DNA of 64,000 bases from Haberlea rhodopensis (Eukaryota > Streptophyta > Magnoliopsida > Lamiales > Gesneriaceae), in contig CAJQUN010000051.1 in the NCBI GenBank assembly GCA_907163345.1, positions 1,612,001 to 1,676,000 on the forward strand, in the 5' to 3' direction. The notes beneath the pieces were generated by a model. It was given only the letters and a program-made list of their open reading frames with translations. It was not told the DNA's origin and searched no databases. The number at the start of each line of letters is the position of its first letter. Within the stretch, counting starts at the first letter, position 1. Of this stretch, positions 1-10,467 are shown piece by piece. Both the position numbers and the translations under genes were made by a program.

Positions 1-677
1 CATGGTAAGCTTGAAAGGCTCAAACGGTCCAAAGATCGCCTAGATCATCTCCTAATCAAGTTCATGACTATAAAATTTCGCCTTGAAGTGTCATCATCAA
101 ATAGGTTCTAAGGTACTCTAATATACTTAACACGATTCATCAAGTTCACAAAGATTTTCACTACGCCAAAAGCAATTCACAAGATAATGACTCAAATGTG
201 CTTAATAAATTCCTCATCTTAGACATGCTACTCAAAACAAGATATTCACAAACGTTACAATCATCAAAACTCAAGTTGACATGCATAGTGAGATTAATAT
301 CATCATGGAATTAGAGACCACTACTATGATTATTTTTTTTAGTGCTCGAGAAACGATACAATTCCAATGAAAAAAAACATGACACAGTAATGCACTACTC
401 CCCCAAACTTAATTCATGCATTGTCCTCAATGTACTAGGCATGGAAATGAGGCAAAGCATTTACCTTTGACAACGACCGTCAGTGTCCAATTCCTCGTCA
501 GCTCGTGGGTATAGAGTTGGACAAATCACAGTACATATGGAGTCTCTCACCATAATCAAAACAAAAACAAAAGCAAACCAAAACAAAACAAACTCAAAAG
601 CAAAGCAAAAACAAAGCAAAAAGATAAGAAAAAGTTCTTGATTTATAGTCCCAAGCTGGACTTTTTACCATGTAAGC
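1..677 (-). other. 3' non-coding internal region of At1
   Basis: No gene is visible. The stretch matches, in reverse complement, the non-coding region after the integrase tail in At2 (about 44990-45700). Both contain the same text around the tract that is agcttaccatg on the plus strand of At2. An A-rich repeat (aaaac/aaagc units) lies near 555-625. Confidence 0.7.
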
Positions 678-1049
678 TCAAGTACCACCAGGCCCAGTGG
701 GGGATGATTTTCCGTCATCCTTGTGGTAATGTCGTAACCACTTCTCTTTCACAGTAAATAGTGCCCCGTGGTTATCTCTCAGTTTGAAGGCATTGAATGG
801 TAGAACATCGACAATTTTGAATGGTCCAGCCCATGGTGCGTCAGACTTCCATGGAAATAGTCGCATCTTTTTCCTATTCATTTGAACTAAGTCACCTTCA
901 CGGAATTTGCCTCTTCTTTGATGGGCCTTCGGTGTGACCTCCACCTTCTTCTCACTCTTAATCTGCATCGTATCAACAGACAGTGTATCAATTAAATTGA
1001 TACTAAAACATCGGTGCTCAGTGCGTGTAGTGTTCAAAGATTTGAACAT
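678..1049 (-). pseudogene. Integrase C-terminal segment of At1
   Basis: This 123-codon open stretch holds the end of an Athila integrase: a GDLV motif, then FPWKSDAPWAGPF (the GPF motif), and a closing LRHYH. In the family this domain follows the integrase DDE core and binds DNA. Here it comes almost directly after protease sequence, with no RT, RNase H or integrase core between. The same arrangement occurs at 44331-44980, so the gap is an inherited deletion rather than local damage. A separate function for the retained tail is not known. Confidence 0.75.
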
Positions 1050-1107
1050 GTCAAAAGTAACTTGATCCCCCCTACTCGTAGGATCAACTTCCCTTCTTGG
1101 ACATCAA

Positions 1108-2025
1108 TCAATGCCCTCCAGTAGCTAGGAATAGTCTTCCTAGAAACAGAGGCATGTCTGCATCTTCAGTTATGTCCAACACAATAAAATCCACCGGAAT
1201 GGTGAATTTAACAACCTTGACCGGTACATCCTCCACTATCCCATGAGTGTACTTGATGGACTTGTCCGCCATCTGCAGTGAAACATTGATTGCTTTGAGT
1301 TCCCCTAAGCCCATCTTCCTTTACAGAGACAAAGACATTAAATTGACACTTGACCCAAAATCACAAAAAGATTTATTAAAAGATTTAGAATTGATTTTGC
1401 AAGGTATAGTGAAACTCCCTAGATCCTTTATCTTTGGAGGTGAATCATTTTGAATGACAGCAGGACACTCCTCCATTAAGTTTATCATCACATGCTCTCC
1501 CAGTTTTCGCTTTTTTGACAGAATCTCCTTTAAAAACTTAGCATAATTCAGCATGTTCCGAATAGCATCAATGAAAGGAATCTCAATATGGAGATTCTTT
1601 ATCAAATCTAAAAACTTAGCAAATTTAGCATCTAAATTTGCTCTCTTATATGTAGCGGGGAATGGGGGTGGGATATCTACCTTAGCAGGTGTGATGTGTG
1701 TAAGGGTCTTAGTAGACTTACCTTTGTCACGTGTTTGTCCCTCTTCTTGCTTGATGTCCGTCTCGCCTTTTAACTCAACGCTTACATCCTTATTCTCATC
1801 GACCTCCTTTCCACTCCTCAACATTATGGCATGGACTTGCTCCCTAGGATTTGTCTTAGTGTCACTAGGAAGTGCTCCTTGTGCTCGTTCGGCTACAATC
1901 TTTGATAGCTGTCCCACTTGGACTTCCAAGTTCTTTATCGACGCCTCATGATTGTTCATCATTATTTCAGCTGACGATATGAACTTGGATAAGATCTCCT
2001 CCATGCTTGGCTTTGATGCATACAA
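1108..2025 (-). pseudogene. gag C-terminal part and aspartic protease-like segment of At1
   Basis: Two open stretches in one frame (2025-1321 and 1314-1108) separated by a stop. The first carries the Athila linker motif MLRSGKEV, then NLHIEIPFIDAI and a protease-like CDFGSSVNLM, where the family normally reads CDLGAS. The second ends in LGRLFL, matching the family LGRPFL. Retroelement proteases of this type cut the Gag-Pol polyprotein. The catalytic D is present, but the next residues are FGS instead of LGA or TGA. Stops and the missing pol behind it make it a pseudogene. Confidence 0.75.
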
Positions 2026-3113
2026 GAGTGATGGTTGGGGATAGTTCCTTGGCCAGTATTGTATGTATTTGGGTAGGGATAGGTCTGTGATGGTCGATTC
2101 CCTACAAAAGTAATATCTTCATTAGTTGTAATGAAAGGGTTACCTACTTGGCATTCAGTGCTCGGATGTCTTCCTTGGCAAAACTCGCATGTAACAGTTT
2201 GAACTTGCATTGCATGCATGCTCAAACTATCGATCTTCTTGTTCAGCGCTTCCAACTAGGCAGCTAGGGCAGTGACTTCACTCACTTGATGTACTCTAGC
2301 TTGCTTCTTTGGCACGTTCCTGTAGGATTGCCATTTACAGCTATTAGCAGCCATCTCCTCCAACAGCGTATAAGCTTCCTTGGGCGTCTTCCTCATCACT
2401 GTTCCTCCTGACACTGCATTAATCATAGAATGATTATCAGAAAATAAACCGTTATAAAATATTTGTACCTGCAGCCAGATAGGGAGGCCATGATGTGGGC
2501 ATCTCCGTGGTAGATCTTTGAAGCGCTCCCAACCTTCGTACAGTGTCTCTGGATCGTATTGGGCAAAAGTAGTGATGTCATTGTGCATCTTGGCCGTCTT
2601 GGATGGTAGAAAGAATTTTGACAAGAACAACTGCTTCATCCCATCCCACGTAGTAATAGAACCTGCAGGCAACAATTCTAACCAAGATTTAGCTTTATCT
2701 CGCAAAGAAAAGGGAAACAAATGTAACCTGATGGCATCGTCAGTAACACTATTATGCTTGAATGTATCTCAAATCTCCAAGCAGTTGGAGATGTGGGCAT
2801 TTGGATCGTCAGCAGCTGCTCCCCCGAATTGGACCGAATGTTGGATCATCTGTATGATAGCAGCCTTGATCTAAAAATGGTTAGCCTGTATGGTTGGTCT
2901 TGTGATACTCGACAATGATCCATGGAATGCAGGGTGGGCGTAGTCCATGAGTGATCTTGCAACTGGTGGTACTGGAATCTCATCGTTATTAGCCATGTGT
3001 GCTCTTGCTTGCCTTAGCCTCCTTTGACAGGTGCGCTTGATCTCGGGATCAAAAGGCTCAAGTGTAGGCTTGCTACTCCTTAGCATGCACCAAGAGATAA
3101 CAACCTGTAACAA
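1962..3113 (-). pseudogene. gag of At1 (capsid and zinc knuckle)
   Basis: Degenerate gag in three open pieces (3113-2871, 2720-2256, 2255-1962). The middle piece has the Retrotrans_gag core: FSLRDKAKSWL, then FLSKFF and YEGWERFKDL. The last piece has a zinc knuckle, CEFCQGRHPSTEC, with the C-x2-C-x3-H-x4-C spacing usual for Athila. Stops split the frame near 2870, 2770 and 2256. Gag would form the virus-like particle and bind RNA. The start at 3113 is the first Met of a conserved lead-in but is not certain. Confidence 0.8.
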
Positions 3114-3238
3114 TCAACCAAAAACAAAAAAAAAACAAACAGTGGAAGAGTAGAGGGAATGGGAAAAAAAAATCAAAAACTAAGAAAATGAATGACTAAA
3201 CTACAGTCAACTAATCTCGTTTGATATTATTAAACCTA

Positions 3239-3257
3239 GTCCCCGGCAACGGCGCCA
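3239..3257 (-). other. Primer-binding site of At1 (tRNA-Asp)
   Basis: On the minus strand this reads TGGCGCCGTTGCCGGGGAC, complementary to the 3' end of plant tRNA-Asp. It lies 6 bp inside the LTR end at 3264. tRNA-Asp priming is common in the Athila lineage. Confidence 0.85.
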
Positions 3258-3263
3258 AAAACT

Positions 3264-3536
3264 TGATCGCTATTATTTTAAACAGTGTTTTTAATTGTAG
3301 CGGTTACATACCGCAAGTGCACATTGTCAAGTTTTAGTATAATGATATTAAAAGTATGGATTGTCGATCCCAGATGACTAGAAAATAATTACCAAGCTCC
3401 ACTAGTTTAACTATATTTATCCCACGATAACTAGTTGTGATTAATTAACTAAGTTGACTAATTAATTCGATAATTAACTCAAACAAACAGTAGTGAATAA
3501 GATTAATAATCAAAAGAAAAAATTATCAAGACTTTC
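3264..3536 (-). repeat. 3' end of the At1 5' LTR (split by element B)
   Basis: LTR end TGATCGC beside the primer site. It continues to the CTTTC target duplication at 3532-3536 and resumes at 42622, giving an LTR of about 1.47 kb. The segment matches 49870-49999 of At2 in reverse complement, including the tract actaaaacttgac. Confidence 0.85.
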
Positions 3537-3601
3537 TGTAAGGACCCCAAGCCCTTAACCCTTGATTAGTGTATTAATCATTATGTGTGGCACATGCTTT
3601 C
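3537..3601 (-). repeat. Outer fragment of the element B left LTR
   Basis: These 65 bp, starting TGTAAGGACCCC, match the start of the right LTR at 40219. The match resumes exactly at 12526, after element A and its CTTTC duplication. Confidence 0.9.
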
Positions 3602-4112
3602 TGTGATATCCCCGAAATTATTAATTGCAATTTGGGCATTAATTGTATTTATATGGTTAATCATGGTGATAATTAATTGATTTTGTGCTGGATTTATTTA
3701 ATGTGTGGAAATGCATGGTCACATGGAAAGGATGACCCGGGAGTGCATTTCAGGGTGCATGTTGGGCATGTTGGGGAAAATTGCTTTTAGCATGATTTAT
3801 TTGCCATGGTTAGCAATTATTTGGAAAGCATGAGTTAATTGATATTTTGGTGCATTTTGGATTAATGCTTTTGAAAATATCATGTTGGGGTGTTTTATAC
3901 ACCATGAGATTGTGGAATGCATTTTAATTAATTAACCCACTTTATTACCCCAAACCCCCACCACACATTCATTCTTACTTTTCACTTTCCCAAATTTACA
4001 CCACCCAAACCCTCCTTTCCTCCATTTTCGAAATTGAGCTTAAGGGTGGAAAGAAATCCTTCCAAAAACCTTGTTTGGTGGAGTTTGTTGGGAGATTTGA
4101 GGTCCCCAAGAG

Positions 4113-4662
4113 GTATGAATACCTCATTGTTGATTTTGTAGTATTTTAATTGAGTTTGGTTTGGTTTTGAAGGGTTTTAAAATGGGTTTGTGTTGGGTCG
4201 TTGTGGTTTTGGTTGAGGGTTGGATTTACACTTGTTTGGAGGTGTATTTTGGAGGTTTATGTTGTTATTATGTTGTTGGTTTGATGGTTTAAGTGTTGGT
4301 ATGGATTGGAAGGTTTTGGTATGCAAAAATGGTGAAAAATCGCGAGTCTGTGCGAGGCGATCGACCGCCTGAAATGGGGCGATCGATCGCCGATGGGCAG
4401 TACCAAATTTGCGGGACAGGCGATCGATCGCCTGATATGAGGCGACCGATCGCCGAGAGGCAGTGGCCAATCCAAGGGTTAGGCGATCGATCGCCATGTT
4501 TGGCGCGATCGATCGCCGCGAAGGAAAAAATTGAGGCGATCGATCGCCTCAGCCAAGCGATCGATCGCCAACTGTGGAATTTTGGGAAATGCTTTCTTTT
4601 GTCGAATTTTTTGGTATTTGACTATTATTTGGCTTCTAATATGGGGTTGTGTGATTGTGTAG
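4113..4662 (+). other. Predicted LTR intron 1 of element A
   Basis: The donor is CCAAGAG|GTATGAAT at 4113 and the acceptor is GATTGTGTAG|AACC at 4662. The 550-nt intron contains the whole palindrome array. Matching donor and acceptor positions exist in C LTR2 (21746 to 21261) and H (62315 to 63057). The C LTR2 acceptor has changed from TGTAG to TGGAG, with its AG intact. This is inferred from sequence only. Confidence 0.45.
4356..4569 (+). repeat. Phased palindrome array, element A 5' LTR
   Basis: Eight copies of GGCGATCGATCGCC or a close variant. Centre-to-centre distances are 22, 41, 22, 41, 22, 31 and 21 bp, all close to whole multiples of 10.5 bp. The sequence between sites is not conserved. 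Two of the eight carry a single A/T-to-C change (GACC for GATC), and the other six keep the CGATCGATCG core exactly. Confidence 0.9.
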
Positions 4663-4724
4663 AACCATCCCAGGTAGCAACGCAACCAAGGAACTGAAGC
4701 CATATCAATTCCACTTTTGAAAAG
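4663..4724 (+). other. Predicted 62-nt leader exon and second donor
   Basis: Begins AACCATCCCAGGT and ends GAAAAG|GTACGTAG. Equivalent exons of 60-68 nt occur in C LTR2 (21193-21260), B (41517-41577), J (48338-48401), E (52312-52376) and H (63058-63117), each closing at a G|GTACGT donor. The last plausible acceptor is TGTTACAG at 5890, one base before the gag ATG. Confidence 0.45.
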
Positions 4725-5681
4725 GTACGTAGAGGACGTACGGGCACCCAACGGTACATGTATCTAATATACTCATTGTTTATGCATTGTGGATGCGAGT
4801 ATATATGTGATTATGCATTGTGGATGCAAATACATGTTGAATTATGCATGATGATTGTAGATGCATATGATTATTGGTGCACATCCCATGAGTCGTGGTC
4901 ATCCCTTGATGATTTTAATGCTTGCCGCTATTTGTTTTGGTTCCGCTCAATGTGAAGCGAGAGGTGGGAGCGCCGCATGTCACATTTGAGCGTGGTTATC
5001 ATATAGGGCGAGGAAAGGATATTTGCCGCTCAATGTGAGGCGAGGGGTGGGAGTACCGCATGTCCATTGAAGCAAGGTTATTCTATGCCGCCTATATGTA
5101 AATAAGCGAGGGGCATTAAAATACATTGTGATGGACAGACTAGGGATTGGTGACTGGTATTTGGTTTTGATGAGATGGTATTGTGTCATGACATGTCTAG
5201 ACCATTAAAAATAATCTATTGATTATACTCATGAGTTATGGTACAGGGGCAACCAAACTGGAAGCGTTTTGAAATGCATGGGAAAAACAGGAAGTGTTTT
5301 ATTATGATTATGCATTTACGCTTTATATTCATATTGTGTTGTATATGAATGATATCATTGCTCATGTTTGGGGGTTGTCCTTGTAGGTACTTTTGGCATG
5401 ATATGAAGGGGGCTAAGACGGGTTGAGACCGTGAGCTTGAAGAGCACTTTTGGTAGATGAAGGACATGATTATTTTGTATAGTGTCTACTCTAGGAGTAG
5501 TGTAAAACTATAATTGATAACATTCTTTTGATGGGGAATGTAATTAATCCATTGATAGTCCTCATTTTTGGCATGTAACTTTTAGGCTCATAGCCTCAAC
5601 ACGATTAATTTACTCTGATCATTTATATTAGCTCTAATTATGCCTTTGATCCGCACTTAAGGATTAGGGTCCTTACATTAG

Positions 5682-5693
5682 TGGTATCAGAGC
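5682..5693 (+). other. Primer-binding site of element A (initiator tRNA-Met)
   Basis: TGGTATCAGAGC begins 4 bp after the LTR end and is complementary to the 3' end of plant initiator tRNA-Met. Confidence 0.95.
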
Positions 5694-5891
5694 AGTGGTT
5701 AGAGAACCCGGGAACGAGTGAAGGGTAGCCTTAGCATGATTGGCTAGGTGCTTACATTTGAGGCATGTTTATGCATGTGGTGCATATTGATGTATATTCT
5801 GTTATACTAACATGCTTATTATCATTCCTGTTATCTAACGGCATAACATGTATATTTGTTTTGGAATTGTTGTTAACCTTTGTGTTACAGC

Positions 5892-8800
5892 ATGGCTGCT
5901 ATGAATGCGGGGAACCTTAACGAAGAGGTTGGCGATGTTGGGAGCGTGAACGCTAGCGTTGGACAAGTGAACCCTCTACCTCCACCAGCAGTAGGCATGG
6001 AGCCAGTGGCTCAGTTATTGCTACCCGGTGAGATTAGCTTGACTCAGTTTCTGTCTTACCACCCGCCCCGGTTTGAGGGAACAGAATCAGGAGAGGAAGC
6101 TGAGGAGTGGCTGGAGAGACTTGAGCAGATATTTGTATCAGCTCCTTGTGCTGTTACAGCGTGGCTGAGGCTGGCTGAGTTCCAGTTAGCAAAGAAACTT
6201 CTAATGTGGTGGAGGAGCACTGTAATGGAACTGAGAGCACTGGGTACTGTGATTGATTGGACACTCTTCAGGACCCGGTTTCTGAACCGGTACTTCTCCG
6301 CAGCGGCGAGACAGACGAAGGAGGACGAGTTTACAAGTTTGAAACAGGAGAACATGACAGTGTCAGACTATGCCATGCGGTACTCTTCGTTGCTGAGGTA
6401 TGTTCCCCACATTGCCACCAATGGGCACGCAAAGATGAGGAATTTTATGAAGGAGTTACGACCGGAGCTCTATGACCGGGTTATCACCAATAACCCAACT
6501 TCTTTTGATGATGCTCTCACAAGAGCGGAGCTTGCCGAGCTTGGAGTGGGAGCTAATCCTAGTGCTGTGCCACCACAAGTACCACAACAGAGGCAAACTA
6601 ATGACAGCTTGAGGCCCCGGGGAGAGCCATTTCAACCTCGTGGTGCCTCTTCATCTTCACGGTTTGGTGGAAAGAAGTTCTTTGGTCAGAAACAGGAGAA
6701 CAAGAAGAATTGGTCGGCCAATCGAGGGTCTTCACAAGGGAATAGATCGGGGGAGCGAAGGTGCGACAATTGTGGAGGACCATATTCTTCAAGTAAGTGC
6801 CCTGCCTGTTATAGCTGTGGCAAGATGGGCCACATCTCTCGGTATTGCCCCACCCGGGGAGGACAGTCAGAGTTTCAGGGCAACATGCCGAGGTTCGATG
6901 ACAGGACTGTACACCAGAGGCAGCAGTTTGGGCCTCGACCATCGGGAGGTCAGACAGTGGGACCGCCCCAGGGACAGGTGTATGCGCTGACTAGAGAGCA
7001 GGCCCAGGCAGCCCCAGAGGAGGTGATCGCCGGTACGTGTCATTTATTTACGTACCCTGCTTTTATTTTGATAGATACAGGTGCCTCCCACTCTTTTGTA
7101 TCTGTTGGCTTTGTGGAGAGACACCATATGCGCACGTCTTCTTTACCCACGCCTCTCCTTGTCTCGACACCCACTGGAAGAAATGTCGTTGCTGATCAGT
7201 TCATGGCAGATTACCTCATTTATTTTGAGGGCAACGAGTTGAAGACAGACTTGATTGTGTTGGGTATGTCGGACTTCGACTGCATCTTGGGCATTGATGT
7301 TCTGAACAGATATCAGGTAGTGGTAGATTGCCGGCAGAAGACAGTAAAGTTCAGACCTGATTTGGGTAGTCAGTGGACTTTCTATGGCAACGGTTCTCGT
7401 GCGAAGATTCCGTTGATTTCAGCGATCAAGATGACTCAGCTGTTGGAACGTGGCCACACGGGCTATCTCATCTATGCCGTGGACACGTCTGGGAAGAATA
7501 AGGAATTGAGAGTTGATGATGTACCAGTGGTAGCAGAGTTTGCTGATGTGTTCCTAGAAGAGATCCCAGGATTTCCACCGGCTAGGGAAGTTGAGTTTGG
7601 GATCGAGTTGTTACCGGGGACATCCGCTATCTCTCGTGCACCTTATAGGATGGCACCGACGGAGTTGAGAGAATTGAAGGAACAGTTGCAGGATCTTCTT
7701 GACAAGGGATATATACGCCCGAGCGTATCGCCATGGGGCGCACCGGTTCTCTTTGTGAAGAAGAAGGATGGCTCGATGAGGTTGTGCATCGATTACCAGC
7801 AACTGAATAAAGCCACGGTAAAGAACAAATATCCTCTCCCAAGGATTGACGATTTGTTTGATCAGTTGCAAGGTACCAGATTATATAGCAAGATTGATTT
7901 GAGGTCCGGGTATCACCAGATTCGAGTCAGAGAAGAAGATGTGCAGAAGACAGCATTCCGGACTCGATATGGACATTATGAGTTCTTAGTGATGCCGTTC
8001 GGTGTGACGAATGCTCCAGCGGTCTTTATGAGTCTGATGAACAGAGTGTTTCAGCCGTATCTTGATCAGTTCGTCATCGTGTTCATCGACGACATTCTCA
8101 TCTATTCCCGGAGTGAGGAAGAGCACGCGAAACACTTGAGGACAGTGCTCCAGATTCTTCGAGATCACCAGTTGTATGCCAAGCTCAGTATGTGTGAGTT
8201 CTGGTCTAGCAGTGTAGTATTTCTGGGGCATGTCATTTCTAGCAGTGGGATATCAGTGGATCCCAGGAAGATCGAAGCCGTGATGGAGTGGGCTGCCCCC
8301 ACTTCTGTGCCTGAGATTCGGAGCTTCCTTGGTTTGGCCGGTTATTATCGACGCTTTATCGAGGGGTTTTCGAAGATCGCCAAGCCGTTGACACAGTTGA
8401 CCCAGAAGGGAGTACCTTTCTTTTGGTCAGAAGCTTGTGAGGAGAGCTTCCAGGAGTTGAAGCACCGTTTGACGACGGCGCCAGTGTTAGTGATCCCTAC
8501 GGAGAACTCCAGATTTGTTTTGTATACCGATGCATCACTTCAGGGCCTTGGGTGTGTACTGATGCAGGATAAGCATGTGGTAGCTTATGCATCGAGGCAG
8601 TTGAAGCCGCACGAGACCAGATATCCAGTCCATGACTTGGAATTGGCGGCTATCATCTTCGCCCTGAAGATTTGGAGACATTATTTGTATGGTACTTCGT
8701 TTACCATTTATACGGATCACAAGAGCCTCAAGTTTTTATTCACTCAGGCAGAGCTGAACATGAGGCAGAGGAGGTGGATGGACTTACTCAAGGACTATGA

Positions 8801-8975
8801 TTGTGAGATTGAGTACCATCCCGGAAAAGCTAATTTGACAGCAGATGCTTTGAGCCGGAAAGTGAGGAGTTCTGCTGAGGATGTTATCCATTTGTCTGCC
8901 ATGATGACCTCCTATTGCCATCTGGCTATGATTTTGACATTGATGCATCACCTGTGTATGTATCGACTTTGTTAG
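5892..8975 (+). pseudogene. gag-protease-RT-RNase H of element A
   Basis: The first ATG (5892) follows TGTTACAG directly. Counting from it, Gag occupies about residues 1-300 with capsid motif ALMWW-like LLMWW, and a CCHC knuckle at 306-319 (CYSCGKMGHISRYC). The protease active site is DTGAS (395-399). RT spans about 580-760 with YSKIDL and FIDD (733-734 are the catalytic DD). RNase H starts near 876 with YTDAS (D880). The tail reads into the wrong frame because one base is missing near 8922, cutting the protein before integrase. RT reads CIDYQQLNKA where C1 and C2 read CIDYRQLNKA. Confidence 0.9.
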
Positions 8976-9631
8976 CTGAGCCAGATATCTACGAGAACAT
9001 CAGGAGAGCTCAAAGGTCAGACGATGAGGTTCAGAGGTGGTTATCTTTAGTACATCTTGGTCAGCCAACGAAATTCAGAGTGGCCGATGACGGATCTTTG
9101 AGGTTGGGTAACCGTTGGGTGGTTCCGAGTACGTCGGAGTTGCGTAGAGGGATCTTGGAGCGAGCTCATAGTAGCATACTTAGCATCCACCCAGGCGGGA
9201 AGAAGATGTATAGATATCTACGTGGTCAGTTTTGGTGGAAAAGGATGAAATCTGATGTCGTCGCTTTTGTAAAGAGGTGCTTGATCTGCCAGCAGGTTAA
9301 GGCAGAGAGGCAGAGACCTGGCGGCGAGTTGAAAAGCTTGGAGATACCGAAGTGGAAGTGGGAACACATTTCCATGGACTTCGTGACTCACCTGCCGAGG
9401 AGTACTTCAGGCTTTGATGCTATTTGGGTGATTATGGATCGATTGACTAAGGTAGCTCATTTCATCCCCTATAGCATGACTTTCACCTTTTTGAGGATGG
9501 CGCAGTTGTATATTCGAGATGTGGTGAGATTGCATGGGATCCCCATTTCCATAGTGTCGGATCGAGATCCGCGATTCACATCTCATTTTTGGAAGGTCTT
9601 CAGTCAGCCTTGGGTACTGAAGTTAGATTGA
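8915..9631 (+). pseudogene. Integrase N-terminal and core part of element A
   Basis: Continues pol in the next frame. The HHCC zinc finger is visible as RAHSS, IHPGG and CLICQQ. The catalytic core has ISMDFVTHLP and SDRDPRFTSHFW, supplying the first two acidic residues. The frame breaks near 9595 and ends in a chance tail at 9631. Integrase would insert the cDNA. Confidence 0.85.
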
Positions 9632-10095
9632 GCACTGCTTATCATCCTTAGACGGATGGCCAGACCGAGCGTACTATTCAGACCCTCGAGGACATGTTGA
9701 GAGCTTGCGTTTTGGAGTTCGATGTTTCTTGGCAAGATTCAGTGCCTTTGGTAGAGTTCTCTTATAATAACAGCTACCAGGCGAGTATTCAGATGGCTCC
9801 TTTTGAAGCTCTTTATGGCAGACGATGTAGATCACCCTTGTGTTGGGATGATTTGGACCGCAAATCGGTCGGAGGACCGGAGTTGATTCGGGAAATGGAA
9901 GAGAAGATAAAGATGATAAGGCAGAAAATGAAAGCAGCCCAGGACAGACAGGCAGCTTATGCGAATAAACGGCGGAGACCGTTGGAATTTCAGTTGGGAG
10001 ATAAGGTCTTTTTGAAGATCTCGCCTTTCAGAGCGCGGGAAACTGTCTCCGAGGTATTGGACCGTACGAGATTTTACAGCGCATTGGCACCTTAG
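9632..10095 (+). pseudogene. Integrase C-terminal half of element A
   Basis: After the 9595 frameshift the true frame contains a stop (CAG to TAG near 9650). It then carries TIQTLEDMLRAC and the conserved MAPFEALYGRRCRSPL. Near 10030 a deletion of about 20 bp relative to element C removes the GMRGKLS block and shifts the frame. The C-to-T type of the stop fits decay of methylated DNA. Confidence 0.8.
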
Positions 10096-10139
10096 CTTAC
10101 CGACTAGCTCTGCCGCCTTCTTTATCTGCTATACATGAC

Positions 10140-10397
10140 GTGTTTCATGTATCGATGTTACGGAAGTATGAGCCGGATCCGTCGCATGTATTACAGCCTT
10201 CCGAAGTTCAGTTAGAGTCCGATGTGTCTTATGTGGAACGGCCTGTCAGAATTCTGGATCGAGCAGACCGTAGACTTCGGAACAAAATGATACCTATGAT
10301 CAAGGTTCAGTGGGATCGCAGGGGTGTCGAGGAGGCTACGTGGGAGACGGAGCGGCATATGGTGCAACACTACCCGGAACTATTCTATGGTATGTGA
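10140..10397 (+). pseudogene. Integrase tail and chromodomain of element A
   Basis: 85 codons. MLRKYEPDPSHVL is the end of integrase. YVERPVRILDR, MIKVQWDRRGVEEATWE and HYPELF form the chromodomain typical of chromoviruses, thought to steer insertion to marked chromatin. The aromatic and acidic core (VQW, EATWE) is intact. It is separated from the rest of pol by the frameshift near 10030. Confidence 0.85.
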
Positions 10398-10453
10398 TTA
10401 TGTTTAGTTTAACTTTGGGGTAAGTGCATGTGATCTCGAGGACGAAATCTTAT

Positions 10454-10467
10454 AAGTAGGGGAGTAT
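10454..10467 (+). other. Polypurine tract of element A
   Basis: AAGTAGGGGAGTAT directly before the 3' LTR, after GAGGACGAAAT. Primes plus-strand DNA synthesis. The same layout occurs in B and C. Confidence 0.85.

Larger units (their letters stand above)
1..3536 (-). mobile_element. Athila-type Ty3/gypsy element At1, left segment
   Basis: Minus-strand element that runs off the left edge. Read right to left it has a 5' LTR (split; the other part is at 42622-43818), a tRNA-Asp primer-binding site, gag, a protease-like segment, an integrase C-terminal segment and a 3' untranslated stretch. Reverse transcriptase, RNase H and the integrase core are missing, and no 3' LTR is in view. The gag/protease signature and the tRNA-Asp primer place it in the Athila lineage. 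Its right LTR edge (43818) abuts the gag of At2, so At1 is inferred to have inserted into At2. Confidence 0.85.
3602..5677 (+). repeat. 5' LTR of element A (2076 bp)
   Basis: TG...CA ends and about 2.05 kb matching 10468-12520. It carries a palindrome array (4356-4569), predicted splice sites, and a CCGC/GCGAG short-repeat zone near 4920-5120. Open frames over the array, rich in A-I-D-R residues, are by-products of repeated GCGATCGATCGC and are not proteins. Confidence 0.95.

Noticed and set aside
3239..3257. tRNA-Asp fragment as a possible tRNA gene
   Set aside because: Only the 3' end complement is present, beside an LTR: a primer-binding site.
4177..4751. Overlapping frames on both strands rich in A-I-D-R and R-S-I-A residues
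   Set aside because: They are translations of the GCGATCGATCGC array, recur in every LTR with an array, and have no protein family signature.
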